Shown here: positions 27,360 through 39,214 of the stretch, piece after piece
Position numbering within the stretch: position 1 is the stretch's first letter
Layout: each line of letters starts with the position of its first letter
Origin: Diplosphaera chodatii
Taxonomy: Eukaryota > Chlorophyta > Trebouxiophyceae > Prasiolales > Stichococcaceae
Reading direction: 5' to 3'
Assembly (NCBI GenBank): GCA_032358165.1
Contig: JAALGY010000031.1
Coordinates: 1,922,001 to 1,986,000 of the forward strand
Length of the DNA stretch: 64,000 nucleotides
Notes under the pieces: generated by a model
What the model saw: the letters and a program-made list of their open reading frames with translations, nothing else
Databases searched by the model: none
What the model was told of the DNA's origin: nothing
Made by a program: the position numbers and the translations under genes

Positions 27360-30211
27360 ATGGCATCTTGCAGCAACCTGCCGCGGCAGCATCTGCGTCT
27401 GCCATTCACCTGCTCAGCTTTGCCCGAGCGCCTCATTGCTCGGTGTGACGAGCAGCGGCACTATCTCAGCAGCTCGAGGTTGGCCTTTCGGTCATTCTCG
27501 CCTGCAGCCACCCGCAGGAGACCAGCAGTGTCGCGCGGTGTCACCACATGCCGCGCCCCAGTGCCAGATCGGACGTGGCAGGAGCCGAAAAAGAGTCAGC
27601 AGGCACCCTCGGGCGTAGGCAGCGACGATGGCACCTCGTGGAACGCGCCGTGAGTGCCGCTGTGCCCCTGACATGAGTGTGCCTCCGCCTGACACTGTAA
27701 AGTGCCCGTGACAGGCGGCCACTCTTTGCGGGGGATTGCATGCCTGACCACCACTGCTGTTGGGTGTGCAGGGTCCTTGGAGGGTCGCGCTACTCCAAGA
27801 TCACGAGCTTCGTATCGTACTTGGCCGTCACCGGGGGTGTGGGTGAGCAGTATAAAGGATCGGAATATGCCGGCCTCAGACGTTGGCCCTTGCTCGCACT
27901 GCGGTCATGCCGCACGCAACCAATGGTCTGGGACCCGATCCGCGCAGGATACGCTGGGTGGAGTCTTCATCCATGGCTGGTCGACTCTGTGTCAGACGCC
28001 TTTAAACTGGATTTCAAGGTACCCCCGTCATATTGACTGGCAAGGACCAATGCAGTGCATCATGGCATGACACAAGTGTGTTGAGCCGTGCATGGCACCT
28101 GCAGGACAGCATGGTGACTCCGCTGCAGAACAGCTTCTTTGCAGGTGAGCAATGCATTGATGCGAACTCTGGTGCTGCGTATGCCTCCAGCACATGATAC
28201 TCAACTGACAGGGAGCCTGGCCAGCTGATACCTTTGCCTCTTGGCTGCAGAGATGTCGCTGCTTTTCTCCGTCTTCAGTGGCAACACGATGGTGTTTCTG
28301 TACAACCGGCAGAAGGACCTCGTCGACCAGTTTTACTCGGTGAGGCAGTCGTCGAAGTGTAGGAAGCTCTATCTATGTTCCCTGTCTGGAGCTTACTTGG
28401 GTGATGTACAAATGAATTTGCAGCCTGGATCCGGTGGTGCGGCAACACTCATACTTGTCAGATAGTGCCCACTGTTAAGTAGCAAGCAAGGGTGAGTTTC
28501 AATGTGCCGCATCCATCTTCCTTTTGCAACATCACAGGAGATGTCACTGCTTGAGGAGGTCATGGAGGAGGCTGTGTATGCTCTGGGAGACGAGGCGTTT
28601 GGCATCCTGGCCCAGGTGACACTGCAACAACAGCTGCAGCTACCCGCATGTATCACACCTTGTTGCCATCCGCGATGGGCACATCACACAGTTGCCGCTT
28701 GCTGCAGGTGCGCAAGTACATCGACCAGGAAATTCGCAGCGAAATCAACCAGCTCCCGCCCCTCGAAGACGGTTTGGCGTTGAACGTCATCCGTTCAGAA
28801 GCGCGACGCCTCAGGTCAGTTGTTTCCCAGCAAACACACACACGACAGACGTCCTTGTGCCTGTTTGCTGGACTGGCGAGTTCAAAACCATAGTTTGAAG
28901 GACGTCGGTCTGGCTGCAGGAACACTGGAGCAGAGGTTTCGGCCTTGATGGATGCCACGCTCAAGCTGGCACAGTCGCAGAACATGCGCCAGGCGGCGTC
29001 TCTGCGGGTGAGTGCGCCTGGACGGCAAGTGGCCTGAATGGAGCTGCTGCAGCGAGGATGCAATCCTGATCGCGTCCGTCGATGCCATGCAGGCGCTGCC
29101 GTTCGTGCACTGGGTGCTGCTGTACATCCTCGGCGTCACCTTCGTCCTCACGCTGGTGCTGCTGGAACCTGGTGGCACGTGCGTCGCTGGCCACCTGCTG
29201 CCTGGCCCACGAGTGCCGCTGCATGTTTGCAGCATGCCTCAGTGCATGCAAGCTGTCAGTGATATGCCGCTTCGACACTAAGATCATACAGGGTCCACGA
29301 CCGCATCTTGTGGGGCTCTCCTGCAGTTTCAGCAGCGAAGGCCGGCAGCTGTTGTTCACGGTGCTCAGCAGCCTGATGGCGTTCGTGCTGATGGTATGCC
29401 ACTTCCAGCCCACCTCCTGTTCATCTGCAATTCCGGATGCGTGAGGCTGCATGATGAGGTGGAGGTCGTCAGACCCTGCTGCGGCACAGTGCCATCGTGG
29501 CACCAGGAAAACCTGCCATCGGTCACCTGCACAGGTCATCTCAGATCTGGCAGACCCGTCGGAGGGTGTGTACAGCTCGGCAGCAGCCATGGAGGAGCGC
29601 CTGGAGTATACAGACCGGATGCTGGAACGACACCAGAGGCTTCCGATCATCCCGGAGCCCGGGCTCGGCCATGCAAACGCCGAAACCAATGCATACTTGA
29701 ACAGACGGCCAGCCGGCGTTGCAGTCACCAAAGAGGACATCGATGGCAGAGAGGTGGGCGACCGCATGTCTGTCCTTGCCAAGCCAACTGGAGCTGCTGC
29801 AGCTGCAAACCAGCAGTGAGGCGTTGGAACCACTGCCCTTGCAAGCGCCACTGGAGATTAGCTGACTGTTGGCTGGCACTACAGGTCAAGGGCCTTGCGT
29901 CGCTGACAGTGCGGCAGCCAAAGCTGTACCCGCCAAAGGCACCTAAGCTGCCGAAGCGGCCGCAGCTGCCCGACTTGTATGGGACCAAACCCAGCACAGT
30001 CAGCAAAATCAAGCCCGATGTCAGGTGTGTGCTGCTGTGTGGTGCATCTCTACTGTGCACGCGAGTGTCATTGTGTGCCACGAGCCAATCTCATCGCTCC
30101 GCAGTGCCAGGTCCATTACAGTGTTGCTTGGTGCCATGCACTCGCAGGTGGTCCGACACTGATGCGAGCAGCCAGCAGGAGTCGGCACCGCGGGAGCCGC
30201 CGCGGCAATAA
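27360..30211 (+). CDS. DUF4239-like (bestrophin-like) membrane protein, predicted plastid
   Basis: Thirteen exons: 27360-27649, 27772-27842, 27948-28018, 28105-28144, 28251-28339, 28538-28615, 28708-28814, 28920-29007, 29093-29178, 29327-29393 (or from 29333), 29535-29753, 29885-30024, 30148-30211; 469 aa. Residues 1-95 are Arg/Ser-rich, transit-peptide-like. The core has TSFVSYLAVTGG, then SLLFSVFSGNTMVFLYNRQK, ALNVIRSEARRL, and two hydrophobic segments: LPFVHWVLLYILGVTFVLTL and QLLFTVLSSLMAFVLMV. SDLADPSEGVYSS follows. Paired membrane segments with an EARRL helix and a DL-DP-G-Y motif are what I recall for DUF4239, related to bestrophin-like proteins. The C-terminal 100 residues are basic and Pro-rich. 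A regular GT donor at 29754 is chosen because it alone splices in phase to the KGLASLTVRQPKLYPPKAP exon. Family call moderate; transport function not shown. Confidence 0.72.
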
Positions 30212-30492
30212 CATGTGCAAGGCTGTATATGCGCAGTAGGCTGCGTTGTCACTATCGCACGACATGCAATCAATCTGTGACACTGAAAGGTCGCCATCAC
30301 AGTTTGCTCGATTTTGAAACCGGCAGTCGGCAGCCTCTCAGTTCCAACATTTGGAAACTCAATGCTGTTGAGGCAAATAACAAACTGTTTGAAGGTCCTG
30401 CACGCCACCCACACTCGATCCCACACCCCTTCAGCAATCCAATGCCGTCAAAATTGCACTGTGCAGTGCCCACGGAGACTGCTGGCGTCGGC

Positions 30493-33400
30493 TCATGTAG
30501 ACTTGGCCATCTTCAGGGACTTGCCCATGTGCACTAGCTGCCAGCGCTCGATGCGCGTGTCATCATCCATCAAATGCCGCAGAGCGGCTTGCAGCTGTGG
30601 TGTCAGCGCATTGTGCGTTGCTAGGCCTCGTGCAATATATGCGACTTCGCCTAGCGTGAAGTCGCTGAAGCCACGGGCCTCGACCTCAGCGGCGATCGCA
30701 GACGGCAGAGCGACATAGGTGCCCCGTAGCCGGCTGCACGCATAGGCTGTGAAGACGATGTCTCGAGCATTGAACTCGTACAAGCGGGCTGCCAAAGTGT
30801 TGTCCAGCGCGGGCGACACTGCGTCTGACCCTGCAGCGAGCATGGTGCGGACATCAGTCAAGGGCCCAAGCAGCTGGTCATCGGGTGCAATAGAAGGTGT
30901 GTGGCATGGTGACACAGCAGGGTTGCATCTGGCGAGGGGACCTGACCGGCAGTGTATGGCGGCCGCATAGCTCACCTGGGCTGAGTCGTGCCAGGCCCCA
31001 CAGCACAGTGGCCAGCTGCCGTGTGCTACCGCTGCTGCTATGCTGCTCCAGCTGCTGCACCGCACGGCGCAGCACCGTGGTAAACGCTGCTCCACGGGCC
31101 CGATGCCGAGCCTGTGCAGGCAGGCATCTTCTCACATTTGTATCTGGCGGCACAGCAGCAGCAGACTGGCACGTTGTGGTTCACTAAGCTGGCCACATGC
31201 ATCTGATGAGCCTTCCTCACGCACTTGCACACTTGCCGGCGGGTGCACGCTCTGCGGGCCATACAGGAGTCCTATTGCTGCACGAGGCCAGCAGCGCACC
31301 TTGCCCAGGCTGAACAGCAGCGTGCTGAGGTGCTGCAGCTCCATGTCCTGCAGCTGCGCTGCTGACGCAGCGATTGCCGCGTTGCACAGTGCCGCGTCGG
31401 CTGTGGCGGTGCGCACTTGTCCCGACAGCAGGTTGACCACCTGCGTGCACACGATCACACAACATGTGGGAACTTGCAGCGAGCACGTTGCAAACCTTGC
31501 ATGGGGACATAGCGATGGTCGTCTCTCAGCTGCAGACCAACCTCCTCAGGCTTGGGCGCTTCGCCGGTGGCGCGGTGCCGTTGGCAGAACTCGGCCGCAA
31601 TTGCAAGAGCGAGCGGCCGCGTCTGAGGCTGGGCTGGCAGCCGCGCCAGTGCTGTTGACACGTTGGCCAACGTCTGCTGTGACATGCGTTCCACGCCCTC
31701 CTGCACACACGGGGTCTGCACTGACACGAGGGCCATGTTTGCTGACGGTCCGCTGCATGTTGCATCCGTGTCGCGTCCACCCTCGCTGGGGCAGCTCCCA
31801 GCAGCTGTCGGCTCACCAGTGCGCGCTCCATCAGCGCTGGCAGCAGCGACTGCGACTTGGGCGTGTACTGCAGCCGCGAGAAGGCCGTCATGACGTTGCC
31901 CAGCTCCCACATGTCCAGGTCCAGCAGCAGCTGCTCCACGCGTGCCGCCAGGAGCGGCAAGAGCAGGGGCGGCCGAGCATTCAGCTTCCCGAGGCTCCAC
32001 AAGATGCCTGCAATTGCACCCGGTGTGTCGCAACAGCAACTTGAACACTGGCGTGTAGAATGTTTCCAGCACAGGTATCAGGTACCCTCACCAATGGTCT
32101 CAAGCCGGCCAAACGCCTGGTCCTGCAACGCCGCAGCGCTGCACACGGCGCTCAAACACACGTCCTCCGCGTATCCAAGGCGTGCGAACGCCACCTGCAC
32201 GCAGGCAACGCGGAAACCATCCGCATCGTCTGCTCAGATGATCCAGCCTGTCTCAGCAGCTGGTTGTGCAGGTTTGACCCGCTGCGAGCTCATTGTTGCC
32301 GCATATAAGAGTGGCCACACCAGGAGGTTGCAGGTGTCCAGGGGGTTGAAGTCTGCTGCCAGCACCAAGGCCCGCTCTGCAATGCGGTCCAGCAGGTGCT
32401 CATCCACATCGCAGTGCCCCGCAGTCTGCAACGACAGAGACACCGCTCTCAAGGCAAGGGACACACGCAGCAGCGCCCACAAATCTGGTGACTGCAACAC
32501 CAGCATCTGGTTGTAGGGTTGCACGTACCTGCAGCCCACTCAGCGCCCACACAGACAGCGCCAAGCCCTGCGGTGTGAAGTCCTCCACCCTGCAGCACGC
32601 AGACAACTTGCTCACGTTCACCACAAGTCAGGCGGCGGCGGCGCTTGTCGCTAACACTCACTGCCTGAACCACCTTCCACACCTGTCGGCAACTGCAGAT
32701 GGCAATGCAGCCTCCAACTCTTGCCCCAGAGGCTGCTGCAAGACCGCGAGTCCATACAAGAGGCTGCACAGGGACTGTGCATTGAAGTCATCAATGCTGT
32801 GTGCCGCCTGCATGGCATACACGACAGGACCATGGAGCGCCGACACCAGAGCCAACCTTCCGCACTTGCAGCTGGAGGGCATGCACTCACTAATGAACGC
32901 TGGGCTGACAAAACTGCACATTGGCCCGATGGCAGTGTGCAGCTCTCAGCCATACCTGTGGCACGATTGCTGCAACAAGCGCATCTGCAGGGTGGTGCAG
33001 TCTGCCAAAGCTCCAGATCAGGTTGGCCATGCCCTGCGAGGACATGGCATGGCATGGGTTCACTCGGTATGATGCGGGGAGTTGCAATGTCCGCCGGACA
33101 TGCCACCACCAGCAGTTCCCACCAGCGGGGTGAACTGATTGGCCTGCTGTATGCTGGCGGTGGCCACCGCATCCAGCAACGCGCCCTCATGTGAGCCTGC
33201 GCTGCCGAGCTTCGCCAGGCTCCAGGCGACCAGGGTCAGCTGCTTCGCGTCTAAACTGGCTACATGAGGCTCCAGCTGCCGCGACAGCTGGCTCAGCAGC
33301 TGCCCTGGATGGTGGCTCAGCCTGCAGTGCAAGGAAACCACTGCTGCTTCGCTCTGCAACACACTGTTGGTTGATGCAACCAGCACTGAGAGTGCTGGAT

Positions 33401-34301
33401 TTGCATGCAAGCGTGCAGCAACCTGAAAGACGGTCAATGTCTCAGGATAAGGAACAACCAATGCAAGAGTCTGCAACAACAGGCACCTGCCACAGGACCA
33501 GAGTAGCGTCACAAGCTGTGCCGGATGCAGCGCAGACAGCGTCCCCTCTGTCAGGCTGCAGAGTTCTGCCAGAAACTCCTCACGTCGCTGGAGCGTGGCC
33601 TCGTCATCTGGCAGCTCGACAATCGCCAGCGCTTTGAAGCTGCTCGTGATGTGGGCTGCCTCAAACAACGTGTCCTACAATGGCACATGCGTCCATCCAG
33701 CATCATGCTGATAAGCCACCATACCGTCTGCATCTCAGCTGCATGACTTTTGTTCGGGGTTCACACTTGATCAAATAACGTCCATGCAAGCACCTGCTCG
33801 CGCACGGCCTGCGTGATTCGATCATAGTTGCCCTCTCTGAAGTTCCGGGCTGCAGCGCGCTCGAGTTGCAACTGCAAACCCCGCTGCTCTCGGTCGAGCA
33901 GCTCCACCTGCCGCTGCTGGTTTGATGTTGCACGGCAGCTGATGATGTTTTGCAATGAACAGCGGTGGCATATCAACGGTCCAGCGGGAATCGTTGCATG
34001 CACAGGCGCCCCGACATGCTGGCAGAAGCCCGCGTCAAGCAGCGAAGCTGCCCTGTTCAGCCGCGGCCTGCACAGAAAGTTGTGATGCATGCCAGAACCA
34101 CTTCCAGCGTGAAACGCAGTTGTACACACACGATCGCCCCTGAGCTGCAGTGCCATGGCGTGGCATCACCCCCTGACGACTCTGCAGCCCGGACTGACGA
34201 CAGCATCGACTGGCCCTCCTTCGATCGATCATAAGATAGTTTCCATTACGGCAACATACCCGTCTCGCCTCACAACACTTGTTGACCCGTTGCATCTGCA
34301 T
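30493..34301 (-). CDS. FASTK/HPR-type helical-repeat protein, predicted organellar RNA binding
   Basis: Fourteen exons, high to low: 34279-34301 (tentative), 33767-33938, 33487-33674, 33123-33321, 32956-33033, 32683-32807, 32529-32589, 32321-32425, 32092-32194, 31817-32007, 31542-31700, 31300-31440, 30976-31111, 30493-30830; about 672 aa. After a short coiled coil (QQRQVELLDREQRGLQLQL) come at least eight repeats: LHPAQLVTLLWSCGRL, LDAKQLTLVAWSLAKLG, GMANLIWSFGRL, FNAQSLCSLLYGLAVL, FTPQGLALSVWALSGL, MWELGNVMTAFSRLQY, MSQQTLANVSTALARL and RQLATVLWGLARLSP. This is the heptatricopeptide (HPR) pattern of FASTK and plant/algal RAP proteins, which act on organellar RNA. I see no RAP domain at the C-terminus (ERWQLVHMGKSLKMAKST). 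The start is weak: the exon adds only eight residues, and no transit peptide is evident. Confidence 0.8.
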
Positions 34302-34501
34302 CACGGAGGCGCACCGCTGTCCGACCAACCGCACCAGCAATTTGAGGGCTCCCGACCGCCTGAATGAACGGCTGGCGTTGAAACCCTTCTCGGACGTATG
34401 GCCGTCGCCGATAGCCGATCGGCTTCAAAGGTGCTAGCGGCGTTATATGACCGTTCAGTGAGGGCAGGACTGCAGCACCCGCGGCCCCAGACACCGCAGA
34501 A
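34302..34501. promoter_or_regulatory. Short divergent promoter region
   Basis: 200 bases between the proposed start codons of the HPR protein (-) and the CBM/phosphatase gene (+). If both starts are right, two promoters share it. A TTATATGA element lies near 34443 on the + strand. An open minus frame without an ATG crosses the region. Confidence 0.35.
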
Positions 34502-36656
34502 ATGCACCAGCCCGTGTACCTTGCGCCGCCAGCCGCAGGTACCTCTGCGATCTGTGAGATGCGTTAATTAGGTACACAAGGGCAACGCTGACGCATGAGT
34601 GCCCTATGAAGCACCCCCTGACCTATGCACCTCTTTGTGCAGACCAAGGGTGGCAGCAATAGGTCGTGCACAGCTGCCAGCGCACACAGTCACTCCTCAG
34701 ATAGGCAGCAGCATGAGGAGGCGCAGCTGCGCTTCGATGCACGCGATGGCACCGCAGCTTCAGCTGGCGAGCAGGAGCGTCCTGCCAATGGCACCTCAGC
34801 AATCACGCTGCATTACAGCAGCGGCTGGCGGCAGCCGACAATGCTGTACAGCCTGCAGGGCGCGGACTGGACCCGCTGCACGCTGGAACCGGTGGGTCTG
34901 TGTGCCGCTCGTCCAGGTCATTTGCTCAGCGAACACATGCAGGGCGATGGTGCTGCAATGCTGCACGCGTCTTGGCAACAGTGGTCTGCTGTGCGGCCCC
35001 TGTGGCTTGACCGTCCCATGCTGCACAGGTGGCGTCGTCAGAGCAGTGGAAGTCAGCCACCTTCCGGCTCAACGGGGCCACAGTAACGTCAGAGCAGCCC
35101 GACCCGCCCCTTCTGGAGTTTGTCATCACAGAGGGCAGCGCGTGGGACAAGCCCATTGACGGTGCGCGGTGTGATTTGCCAAGAGACGCAGTGTGGAGGC
35201 AACACATCGCACATTGGAACGAACGGAGGGCAACCCAGATTGTGCACGGCCTCGCAGGCAGCAACTATGTTATCAACCAGCGCGGTCGTTTTGCGCTGCG
35301 AGACGGTGATATAGCAGCGGTTGACGGTGAGCCGGTGTTGGTGGTGTCGGACCTGGACGACACGATGATCGGCGACGATGAGGCGACAGCAGTGTTCAAG
35401 CGCTTCTGGGACACCATGGTGAGGTCTCGTGATGTGCTGCACCTGCAAGCACATTGCAGTAGCAACTGCGCAGCAGACCTGCCGCAGTAGAGAGCGGCAG
35501 ATACACGGTTGTGCACTTCTGATGGCAGTCCCTGTAAGCGTGCTTCCCCACCCTGCAGGCAGTCCCGCGGGGCTCGCGGCTGATCTACAACACGGGGCGG
35601 GCGCTGCACAAGTGCATCTCGCTGTTCGAGGAGAAGCAGAGCGTGCTGCCGCCGCCAGACTACCTGATCGCCAGCGTCGGCACCAAGGTAGTGGAACCGT
35701 TGGCTGCATCGCTGCTACAGCCTGCAGTCAGCTCTGGTGTGATGCAGTGCCACAGGCTTGATGGATGCGGGTGCACAGATGTGATGAGTTGTGCAGTGGT
35801 GAGACTGCCCGGACGCTTTGGTCCCCATCGACCTGGTGCCTGCACTGCTGCACAGGTGTACACCTGTGTGGACGGAGAGTGGGTGGTGGACGCCGACCAC
35901 GTGGCGATGCTGGACGATCGCTGGGACCTGGATGTTGTGCGGGACGCAACGTATGCCGCCCTGGCGGCTGTCGGCCGGGACCACATGCACTTCAGGCCGC
36001 CAGACGAGCAGAACGAGCACAAGGTCAGCGCCAGAAGCGTAGTGCACACGGCAGCAGCATGCGATATGACTTGCAGCGCAGACATCTGGCTTTCAAGACC
36101 CGTCTGCGATCGAAGGCATGGCTGGTGCATCCACGCAGGTCACGTGTGGGGTGTCCATGGCAGCGCTGGAGCGCGGAGTGCTGAAGCAGCTTGAGAAAGA
36201 TCTCAGACGGGGCGGCGTCAGGGCGCGGCTGATCACCAGCGGCACTGGCGATTGGCGCTTTCTGGACATTGTGCCGATGAATGCGGTGCGGCAGGCAGCC
36301 CCGACTGCATGTTGGCCGTCAGGGGTCTCCGCTGCTTCGTTCCCGTGTGCCACTGCAGAGGCGCCCCTGAGCCACCCCATTCAATGCTGCAGGGCAAGCA
36401 CGAGGCGATGGAGCATCTGCGGCAAAAGCTGGGGTTCAGCTGTGAGGCGACCGTGGCAGCGGGTGACTCTGGCAACGACCAAGCCATGTTTGAGGGCCGC
36501 AACAGGGGCATCCTCGTGGGCAACAGCCAGCCTGATCTGCTGGACTGGCTGGCGGCTCAGCGGCAAAAGGGCTTGGATGACGGCAGGCTGGTGCTGACTG
36601 GCAAAACACGAGCCAGGGGCGTTCTGGAAGGGCTCGCGCACTTTGGGTTCCTGTAG
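34502..36656 (+). CDS. Sucrose-phosphatase-like HAD enzyme with N-terminal starch-binding (CBM25-like) domain
   Basis: Eight exons: 34502-34538, 34701-34891, 35029-35161, 35258-35418, 35559-35687, 35856-36023, 36139-36285, 36393-36656; 409 aa. Residues about 30-125 look like a family-25 carbohydrate-binding module: ITLHYSSGWRQPTMLYSLQG, WKSATFRLN, PLLEFVITEGSAWDKP and a NYVI ending. From about residue 147 it is a Cof/SPP-type HAD: motif I VVSDLDDTMIGDD, YNTGRALHKC, the substrate cap DYLIASVGTKVYT, and motif IV AAGDSGNDQAMFEG, with catalytic Asp and the GDSGND pair intact. Family chemistry is dephosphorylation of sucrose-6F-phosphate or related sugar phosphates. The CBM suggests work at starch or glucan surfaces (inference). 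An alternative start at 34625 reads straight into exon 2 without the first intron. Confidence 0.88.
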
Positions 36657-36910
36657 ACGTCCTCAAATTTGTGAAGTCGAAGTCGATGTCGCATGCGATG
36701 CTTGATTGGTTGCTGATTTATTGTGGGAGGTGCCCGCGATTGTCAGGGGAGCGTGCCACAATGTTGCAATGGTTCCTGTCTGCCTTGCTTCCGCCTGGTC
36801 ACCATCTCACCAAAACCACTGGTCACTAAACGCCAATTCAATCGTAATAGCCAGCACACTCAAGCTACTGCTGAGGCCTGAATAGCCCGAGCTGCATTTA
36901 TCAATCGCAC

Positions 36911-38617
36911 TCAGAAGCTGCGCCTCAGCAACCGTCCCTTGACGACCAGCTGATGCCACAGCGGCGAGAAGCCGCCCTTGGCCAAGTTTGGCCCGAAGGG
37001 ATCAAACCCTGCGCGCTCCAGGGCATCCAGATACAACCCAGTGCCCACGGAGGACAGCAGCAGTGGCCTCGCCTCTCGAGGTACATCTGCTGCCATTGCC
37101 CGCGCATCATCCAGGTGGCCCTGAAGCGGATGAAGATGCTGGCAAGCTGTACAGTGTACACTGTCAATGAGGTACTCCGTCTGTCAAACCGATACATGGC
37201 ACCCTTGCTTGCACATGACGCTCACCTTGGCGCAGGCTGCAACGCGAAACACCACTTCCCGCAGCTGTTCACTGATGCTGCCACTGAACACATCTTCTGG
37301 CTGGATGCCATGCTCCTTGCATAGGTCTGTGGGCAGGTACGTACGGTTCCTGCAACACTGGTGCATAAAGTATTGAAATAGGCGCCTGCTGGCAGGGTTG
37401 GGTGAGTAAGCTCGTTGTGACATCAGCATAACGGTGCGTTTCCATCACTGCTGCAACTCAGCAGACCGCGCCTTGCATGTCGAGCACGCACGCCGCACCT
37501 GGAGGCGTGGTAGCTGGTGCCCCGCAGTAGGGCGGCCATGCCCACAGCCTTGCCCAGCTGCGACGCCGCTGCATCGGCTTCCCGGCTCTGCATCCCGGCT
37601 GCCTCGAGCTACACAGGACGCCAAGCTCTATAAGTGTCTGCCATTGTCAGGCATTTGACCTGCATACACCTACACGAGTTCAGAGGGGCTCCACCTGTAG
37701 CTGCAGCAGCTGCGCTGCGGTGCCCTCTGCATACTCCTCCAAGGCCTGCAGATTTGCTGGCGGGTCTGCCTCCAGCATGTCGTGCTCACGCACGTTGATG
37801 ATCTTCTGCAGCCGGTAGCGCGTCAGCGGCGCCCTGATGTTAACCTGACAAGGTGTGATTTGGGATCAGGTCCGTCGAGCAAGAGCGAATTACAGGATCC
37901 AGTAACGCATTGCAGAGGCATGCAGCACAGCGGGCATGTCAGCACACCTGGTGCAGGCACTGGATGACGGGGTGTCGAATAGGTTTGGCTTTGAATATGC
38001 CGTTGACAGCATCGCGCCACCACTGCATGCGCATCGGCACCACCAGCTTCTCCCTGACCTGCACAGCGATGGCAGCAACTCGGCTAGATATGGTAAGGGC
38101 ATAAACGCAAGTGCAACTATGATTGTGGTTTGGCATGATGCCCACCTGGTCGGCGATGCCGGCGAGCTCTACATTGTACGCGCGCAACGCAAACACTGCA
38201 GGCCTAATCTCCTGCACGCCGAGGTCGCATTGTGAGTTTGTGAGCCAGCACAAGAACCCACTTGCCACTGATGTTTCCAACCCAAGTCGTCACCTTTGGC
38301 AGTTGTGCCGCCCAAATGTAGTTTTCATAGTCTTGCTCCCTACATACATGTCAGCCTGTCAGTGGTGTCCATCGTGCGCGTCAGACACAGTCAAGCCGTA
38401 ATCACGCTGCCACACACCTGACATTTCGCACGCAGTGGGCGAAAGCCTTCCGTAGCACGATGTCTGCAGGATCAGTCGCTGATGCCTGGGGCGCCGGCGA
38501 GGTGCCGTGCGCATGCCGCAGCTGTGTGGCAGCAGCACCCGGCACCGCAAGCAATGAGCGGTCTGAGTGCAGAACGTCCCATATTCGATGACATCTACGG
38601 AGGTGCCTGAGGCTCAT
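36911..38617 (-). CDS. NDUFAF6: NDUFAF6-like protein (squalene/phytoene synthase fold), mitochondrial complex I assembly
   Basis: Eight exons, high to low: 38418-38617, 38294-38339, 38146-38211, 37948-38058, 37695-37844, 37499-37608, 37226-37349, 36911-37120; 338 aa. The first 45 residues (MSLRHLRRCHRIWDVL...) form a plausible mitochondrial presequence. Then come DYENYIWAAQLP, PAVFALRAYNVELAGI, MRMQWWRDAVNGIF, LTRYRLQKIINVREHDM, LEEYAEGTAAQLL, MAALLRGTSYHASRN, YLPTDLCKEHGIQPEDVF and the tail AGFDPFGPNLAKGGFSPLW, in NDUFAF6 order. The two Asp-rich DxxxD catalytic motifs of true phytoene or squalene synthases are not evident, which fits an assembly factor. Exon 2 (46 bases) was placed by phase and by the DYENY block, so its acceptor is less sure. 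It converges on the phosphatase gene, 254 bases away. Confidence 0.88.
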
Positions 38618-39214
38618 GTTGTCATGCGCAGCCTAGGTCTATCGGCTGACAGCACACTGCACGTATGCGAAGCCAGCAGCATTCTAGCGCATGCCTAACG
38701 GTGGCGTCACCGCGCCAACTTCTCGCGCTCTTATGTCAGAAAGCTCCCCTGGAAGATGATCTGGTGAGATAACCTGTTGCAATACGTACTCTGTAAACCA
38801 AAGCTTGACATGCATGTGCGGCCGGAGTGTCGAAAGTTGTCTTCTAGCTTGACGACACGGCTGCCGTCTATTGACGAGACAACTTCATGATGCTGTTATC
38901 CTGCACTATTGCAGAGATTCGAGAAACAGGCAGCATCGATAGGCTGCCATCAGCAAAGTTGGTGAGAGTGATCAGCATGACGTGTCCTGCTGGAGATCTT
39001 GACGAGGCGCAGCTTCACTGGCCGCGTTTTGTCCTTCAGTTCCTGTCCCGTTGCAACACAGACACAAGTTACTTTGGACGAGCTCAGCTCCGTGGGACTG
39101 CTTGACACGGCGCATGCGTTGCTCATTGCACGGATCACAACAGTTCAATTTCGTCTTTGCATGAGTGACGCATCCGCTGGGTGGATCAGTTGATAGCGTT
39201 GCAAGCAGCTCACG
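38618..39214. promoter_or_regulatory. Divergent intergenic region
   Basis: 597 bases between the start codons of NDUFAF6 (-) and RCC2 (+). It must contain both promoters. No RNA gene or repeat recognised. Confidence 0.45.

Noticed and set aside
31040..32044. 334-codon + ORF over the HPR gene
   Set aside because: Antisense shadow; the minus strand shows regular HPR repeats and consistent splice phases.
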